From Verrucomicrobia bacterium UBA5540 (lineage in GTDB: Bacteria; Verrucomicrobiota; Kiritimatiellia; Kiritimatiellales; Tichowtungiaceae), in NCBI GenBank assembly GCA_002423675.1, contig DINM01000041.1, forward strand, positions 28,246 to 34,937: a DNA stretch of 6,692 bases, given 5' to 3'. The translations under genes were made by a program, and so were the position numbers. How positions within the stretch are numbered: the stretch's first letter is position 1; the number at the start of each line of letters is the position of its first letter. Below are positions 6,079 to 6,692 of this stretch, in pieces. The notes beneath the pieces are model-generated. The model worked only from the letters and a program-made list of their open reading frames with translations, did no database searches and was not told the origin of the DNA.

Positions 6079-6126
6079 TTTAACCCATCTGCCCTTTAAC
6101 CTTTTCACCCTTCCATCCTTTAACCT
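6079..6126 (+). repeat. Octamer array, right copy (TTTAACCC type)
   Basis: Six units of 8 nt in phase: TTTAACC starts at 6079, 6095 and 6119, and the units between are degenerate (ATCTGCCC, TTTCACCC, TTCCATCC). It ends 9 nt before the ATG of the next gene and fills the place where a ribosome binding site would be. It is inverted relative to the array at 5621-5652. Confidence 0.75.
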
Positions 6127-6135
6127 CTTCCAAAC

Positions 6136-6692
6136 ATGTCTAAAATTGAAAAACTTACCGTTACCGTTTTGGTGATTTCCGTTGTTACCGCAACGGCTTT
6201 ATTCGGCGTTTGGGAAGATAAGCCAATATTGTATGCCCCGCTTCTTGTTTCGGTATATATCGCACTTGTCGCGTGGACTCTGATCTCAGTCTTCCGGTGT
6301 CCGACTGTTGGCCTCCGATCTCTGAGCTCTGGAAGTATGATCCCGCCTGGCGGAATTATGCTCCTTCTTTTCTGGTTCTACAGTGCCCTTATGATTCCGG
6401 TTGCCGATCTGCCATATGAGGCGAAGATCAGCACGCTTCGCTTCGGCTGTTATCTGGGAACCTACTGGGCGGCGGCGAATATCCTGTCCCGGTTTTCTTA
6501 CCGCAAGGCCGTGTGGGTGACCGTCTTTTCCGTCTTGGTTTTTATTGCCCTCTACAGTCTGGTCCAGCACCGCGTCGCCCCGAACCTGATTTTTGGCATG
6601 GAACGTTATACTGATTATTGGCAAGGCGGGCGTCTTGGCGGAACCTATCAGTGTCCGAACCACATTGCACATCTGTTCCAGATGTGGACTCC
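6136..6692 (+). CDS. O-antigen polymerase/ligase-like membrane protein (Wzy/WaaL type), N-terminal part
   Basis: The frame opens at ATG 6136 and runs off the window end (185 complete codons). Five hydrophobic segments lie at about 8-26, 32-53, 73-91, 103-118 and 124-145. They are followed by RLGGTYQCPNH (166-176), the loop signature of the O-antigen ligase/polymerase family (usual form R-x-S/G-G-T-F/Y-x-N/C-P-N-H). Such proteins join lipid-linked repeat units into chains, or ligate glycan to an acceptor, on the periplasmic side of the inner membrane. Its place beside a WbaP-type initiating enzyme and several glycosyltransferases suits a Wzy role, but polymerase and ligase cannot be told apart here. 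There is no Shine-Dalgarno site; the leader is pyrimidine-rich octamer DNA. The downstream half, including the rest of the large periplasmic loop, is missing. Confidence 0.8.
   Translation, partial: MSKIEKLTVTVLVISVVTATALFGVWEDKPILYAPLLVSVYIALVAWTLISVFRCPTVGLRSLSSGSMIPPGGIMLLLFWFYSALMIPVADLPYEAKISTLRFGCYLGTYWAAANILSRFSYRKAVWVTVFSVLVFIALYSLVQHRVAPNLIFGMERYTDYWQGGRLGGTYQCPNHIAHLFQMWT

Noticed and set aside
5621..6126. Insertion sequence or transposon around the S23 remnant
   Set aside because: The inverted arrays are degenerate microrepeats, not defined terminal repeats, and no transposase or target duplication was found.
6286..6672. Antisense open frame of 128 codons, - strand
   Set aside because: It is a shadow of the O-antigen polymerase/ligase-like gene, whose family motif is on the + strand.
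1..6692. tRNA or rRNA genes
   Set aside because: No cloverleaf, T-loop signature or rRNA-like conserved stretch was seen. The S23 family name refers to elements in rRNA genes, but no rRNA flanks this copy.

Overview
The window is part of a cell-surface polysaccharide (O-antigen, capsule or exopolysaccharide) biosynthesis locus, with every convincing gene on the + strand. In order it holds: the C-terminal part of a GT4 glycosyltransferase; an unusual fusion of two WecG/TagA/CpsF (GT26) glycosyltransferase domains; a polytopic membrane protein that looks like a GT-C glycosyltransferase; a WbaP-type polyprenyl-phosphate hexose-1-phosphate transferase; a broken S23/four-helix-bundle protein remnant; and the N-terminal part of an O-antigen polymerase/ligase (Wzy/WaaL-like) protein. 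The likely division of labour is that the WbaP-type enzyme loads the first sugar phosphate on the lipid carrier, the GT26 and GT4 enzymes extend the repeat unit on the cytoplasmic face, the GT-C-like protein may add or transfer a sugar on the far side, and the Wzy-like protein polymerises or ligates the product. No flippase or chain-length regulator is visible.

The organism cannot be fixed from this stretch. Moderate GC, little Shine-Dalgarno signal before several genes, a four-helix-bundle (S23) remnant, tandem GT26 domains and abundant micro-repeats would fit an environmental Gram-negative of the PVC group (Kiritimatiellota, Lentisphaerota or Verrucomicrobiota), but this is inference only.

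The most striking layer is not the genes but the short-period repeats. Arrays with period 7 occur twice inside the GT26 fusion gene (1657-1719 and 1982-2044), at its stop codon and beyond (2280-2378), and before the S23 remnant (5725-5745). An array with period 9 fills the leader of the GT-C-like gene (2378-2431). Two arrays with period 8, inverted relative to each other, bracket the S23 remnant (5621-5652 and 6079-6126).

The two in-gene insertions share one architecture. Each has nine heptamers (63 nt) that switch from purine-rich to a differently biased half, followed by a short segment that is an inverted copy of the native codons immediately downstream, giving a stem with a 5-nt loop. Comparison with the other GT26 domain of the same protein shows each insertion adds about 28-29 residues while preserving the frame. 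This looks like a repeat that inserts or grows in coding DNA with palindrome formation at its 3' edge.
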